Assembly (NCBI RefSeq): GCF_001425265.1
Contig: NZ_LMEC01000021.1
Span: 496,001 to 560,000 of the forward strand
Length of the DNA: 64,000 nt
Direction of reading: 5' to 3'
DNA from: Massilia sp. Root418
Lineage (GTDB): Bacteria > Pseudomonadota > Gammaproteobacteria > Burkholderiales > Burkholderiaceae_D
Shown here: in pieces, positions 61,344 through 64,000 of the stretch
Layout of the letters: each line of letters begins with the position of its first letter
Position numbering within the stretch: the first letter of the stretch is position 1
The notes under the pieces: model-generated
Seen by the model: only the letters and a program-made list of their open reading frames with translations
Databases searched by the model: none
What the model was told of the DNA's origin: nothing
Made by a program: the position numbers and the translations under genes

Positions 61344-62122
61344 ACGTGGAAACGGTTTATCCTATTTTGTCCGGGCGCCGCGCGCTGGTGGTCGGCGTGG
61401 CCAACGAACACTCCATCGCCTACGGCTGCGCCAAGGTGTTCCGCGAACTGGGCGCGGAGCTGGCGCTGACCTTTCTTAACAACAAAGCCAAGCCCTACGT
61501 CGATCCGATTGCCGAGGAACTGGACGCCGCACTGCTGCTGCCGCTGGACGTGTCCCAGCCCGGCCAGCTGGAGGCGGTGTTCGCCGCCATCGGCGAGCGC
61601 TGGGGCAGCCTGGACATCCTGGTGCATTCCATCGCCTACGCGCCCAAGGCCGATCTGCAGGGCGGCCTGCTGGACTGCTCGCTGGACGGCTTCCTGCAGG
61701 CCATGGACGTGTCCTGCCACTCCTTCGTGCGCATGGCCAAGCTGGCCGCGCCGCTGATGACGGAAGGCGGCAGCATGTTCGCCATGAGCTACCACGGCGC
61801 CGACAAGGTGGTCCCCAACTACAACGTGATGGGGCCGGTGAAAGCGGCGCTGGAAGCGTCGTGCCGCTACCTGGCGCACGAGCTGGGGCCGCAGGGCATC
61901 CGCGTGCACGCCATCTCCCCGGGGCCGCTGCAAACCCGCGCCGCCGGCGGCCTGAAAGACTTCGACCTGCTGCTGGCGGACGCCGTGGCGCGCGCGCCGA
62001 TCGGCGAGCTGGTGGACATTTTCGACGTCGGCAGCACTTGCGCCTACCTGGCGTCCCCGTACGCGAAACGCCTGACCGGCAGCACCGTCTACGTCGATGG
62101 CGGCCTGAACATCATTGCCTGA
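61340..62122 (+). CDS. fabI: Enoyl-[acyl-carrier-protein] reductase FabI homologue
   Basis: 260 residues, short-chain dehydrogenase fold. VVGVANEHSIAYGCAK is the FabI-type NADH-binding loop, LVHSIAYAPKADLQG the central motif, and YHGADKVVPNYNVMGPVKAA the active site with the Tyr-x6-Lys arrangement of FabI; the end is TGSTVYVDGGLNI. The family reduces enoyl-ACP in fatty-acid synthesis. Because it sits at the end of a DUF3141-Pta-AckA operon and not with fatty-acid genes, it may be a second, specialised copy (inference). The ATG at 61340 overlaps the ackA stop; the longer upstream frame is not coding. Confidence 0.93.
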   Translation: MNVETVYPILSGRRALVVGVANEHSIAYGCAKVFRELGAELALTFLNNKAKPYVDPIAEELDAALLLPLDVSQPGQLEAVFAAIGERWGSLDILVHSIAYAPKADLQGGLLDCSLDGFLQAMDVSCHSFVRMAKLAAPLMTEGGSMFAMSYHGADKVVPNYNVMGPVKAALEASCRYLAHELGPQGIRVHAISPGPLQTRAAGGLKDFDLLLADAVARAPIGELVDIFDVGSTCAYLASPYAKRLTGSTVYVDGGLNIIA

Positions 62123-62156
62123 GCGGGGCGCGGCCGGCGCCGGCCGCGGCCCGCTC
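62121..62156. terminator. GC-rich hairpin between fabI and the convergent PEP-CTERM gene
   Basis: GCGGCCGGCGCCGGCCGC (62130-62147) is a perfect palindrome, and GAGCGGG (62121) pairs with CCCGCTC (62150-62156) around it. There is no T run; it is well placed to stop convergent transcription. Confidence 0.45.
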
Positions 62157-62171
62157 AGTGTCCGCCCGGCC

Positions 62172-62939
62172 TTAGGCCTGGCCGGCGCGCTGCCTGCGGC
62201 GCGCGACAAAGCCCAGCAGGCCCATGCCGCCCAGGAGCATGCCGTAGGTGGACGGCTCCGGCACCGCCGTGATGCTCACGTTGTCGATGGCCACGTCGAA
62301 GTTGGTGAAGCCGTAGCCGTAGCCGGGCTTCAGGGTGGTGAAGACGATCTCGTCCACGCTGGACAGCACGCTGGCGAAGCTGCGCCCACCCGGCAATACG
62401 GGCATGCCGCTGGCGTCTTCGGCGCCGTAGCCGCCCCAGCCGCTTGGCAGCAGCGACGAGGAGGTGTCGTCTATGGTCACGGAGAAGTGGCGCCAGTCGC
62501 TATTGCTGGCGTCCAGGGTGCCCAGATCGAACCACACGCTGGTGTAGGGCAGGTTGGCCGGCTTGTTGTCGTAGTCGCGCAGCTCCACCACCAGGCTGCG
62601 TGTGACTTCCTGCCCGAAGTACTGGATCGACATGGCCGACACGTCCAGCCCCAGCGTCACGCTGCGCGACTTGGTGTAGTCGCCCAGGAAGGCCGCGTTG
62701 CTGCTGTTGCGCCAGTCGATGCCGAAGTTCTCCATGGTGGTGCGGTAGGCGGGCGCGTCCTTGCCCAGGCTGGTGTCGATGCCGGAGCCGCCGTTGCCGT
62801 CGGCCGGCTGCATACCAACCCAGCCCTGTTCGCCTTTCGAAAAGTCCACCGTGGCGCTGGAGGGCGCCGCGCTGGCCGACGCGGCCACTGCGCTAGCCAG
62901 GACCAGCAGGAGTGCGGGCAGTGCTTTCTTCTGTGTCAT
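62172..62939 (-). CDS. PEP-CTERM sorting-domain exported protein (255 aa)
   Basis: The start is the ATG at 62939, six to seven bases after AAAGGA; an in-frame ATG two codons upstream abuts the ribosome site, and the frame to 63008 has no signal sequence. Signal peptide: MTQKKALPALLLVLASAVAA, ending SASA. The mature part is a beta-sandwich-like domain (VDFSKGEQGWVGMQPADG, VDEIVFTTLKPGYGYGFTNF and DVAIDNVSITA), resembling carbohydrate-binding-type jelly rolls (inference). The C-terminus is VPEPSTYGMLLGGMGLLGFV followed by ARRRQR, the exosortase sorting signal. It converges on the fabI operon. Confidence 0.9.
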   Translation of the reverse strand: MTQKKALPALLLVLASAVAASASAAPSSATVDFSKGEQGWVGMQPADGNGGSGIDTSLGKDAPAYRTTMENFGIDWRNSSNAAFLGDYTKSRSVTLGLDVSAMSIQYFGQEVTRSLVVELRDYDNKPANLPYTSVWFDLGTLDASNSDWRHFSVTIDDTSSSLLPSGWGGYGAEDASGMPVLPGGRSFASVLSSVDEIVFTTLKPGYGYGFTNFDVAIDNVSITAVPEPSTYGMLLGGMGLLGFVARRRQRAGQA

Positions 62940-63379
62940 AACCATTCCTTTGTTAGTTGATGGGATAAGACCGACAGTTACACCCGGCCGGGGTTGCCGA
63001 AGCATCAAACTTAAGAAATGCTTAACCGGGTGTAAGCCGAATGTAGGGGAGGGAAGAAGGGCCTGTCAAAGCGCGGACGAGTAACAATTGTAAGAAATTT
63101 GTAACCAAGTTTCCGGTCGATCAGGGCCTCTTCCTGCTGGAAACTTGTAACAGATGGTGGCAATACCGGGGGCAACGGGAGTTCGCCTATGAAAAGCGGG
63201 CGCCCCGCGCGCGGTTTCCGCGCCTGCGGGCAAATCGGCGGCAGTGACTTGCATGCATCAAAGTTTTTTGTAACCGCACCGTGCCGATGTTTTATTTATG
63301 AGACAAATCCCTGCCGGGCGCGGCTGCTTCTTCCGCTGTATAATGACGGCCCCCTCCCGATTCCCCGACTGTTGCCGAC
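62940..63379. other. Intergenic region between the PEP-CTERM gene and dusA
   Basis: About 440 bp with no supported gene. On the PEP-CTERM side, 62978-62987 (TTACACCCGG) and 63026-63035 (CCGGGTGTAA) are perfect inverted repeats with AAGCAT / ATGCTT nested inside. Further out is GTAACAATTGTAAGAAATTTGTAAC (counted 63081-63105). On the dusA side a consensus TATAAT stands at 63339-63344. Confidence 0.6.
63339..63344 (+). promoter_or_regulatory. -10 box of dusA
   Basis: A perfect TATAAT about 35 bases before the dusA ATG. No clear -35 at the right distance. Confidence 0.5.

Positions 63380-64000
<621 letters not shown>

Overview
The window looks like a chromosome segment of an Oxalobacteraceae betaproteobacterium of the Massilia/Duganella type. 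The support is GC-rich sequence, the order tkt-gapA, the yhdP-nitrilase-tldD block, the rimP-nusA-infB-rbfA-truB operon, two PEP-CTERM exported proteins and a very large number of TonB-dependent receptors (seven complete and one partial). Genus-level assignment is inference. No tRNA, rRNA, transposase, integrase or CRISPR array was seen.

Layout. 1-459: end of a TonB-dependent receptor. 556-663: a tiny predicted membrane protein. 673-4557: rsmE, diverging from tkt-gapA. 4742-7459: a receptor. 7862-11095: a secreted single-Cache protein downstream of glnE. 11242-17833: yhdP, a nitrilase-family amidohydrolase and tldD. 17845-18120: a nested repeat block (five 37-bp tandem units between two palindromic elements). 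18128-20944: a receptor. 21094-22387: promoter, aromatic-residue-rich leader peptide, attenuator-type terminator and aroG. 22471-37743: five receptors in a row on the minus strand, most with their own hairpin terminator. 38175-41867: an oligopeptide-type ABC importer (two permeases and a double ATPase) without a binding protein. 41880-44111: a DedA-rhodanese fusion and glk. 44256-47124: scpB-rluB. 47277-53818: the rimP-nusA-infB-rbfA-truB operon with a leader terminator. 53951-56634: a PEP-CTERM protein with a sigma-54-type promoter, then typA. 56802-62122: a tightly coupled operon of a DUF3141 hydrolase, a Pta-like acyltransferase, ackA and a fabI homologue. 62172-62939: a second PEP-CTERM protein. 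63380-64000: start of dusA, cut by the window end.

How the genes relate. The core genes cover central carbon metabolism (glk, tkt, gapA), aromatic amino acid entry (aroG), nitrogen control (glnE), translation and ribosome biogenesis. The accessory part is dominated by outer-membrane uptake: the receptor array ends next to a peptide-type inner-membrane importer, which suggests but does not prove a shared nutrient-scavenging role. The most interesting signals are regulatory: a Phe/Tyr attenuator in front of aroG, an intrinsic terminator in the rimP-nusA leader, a sigma-54 promoter with an upstream palindrome at a PEP-CTERM gene, a HexR-like box at glk, and a dispersed palindromic repeat, one copy of which lies in frame inside an ABC permease gene.
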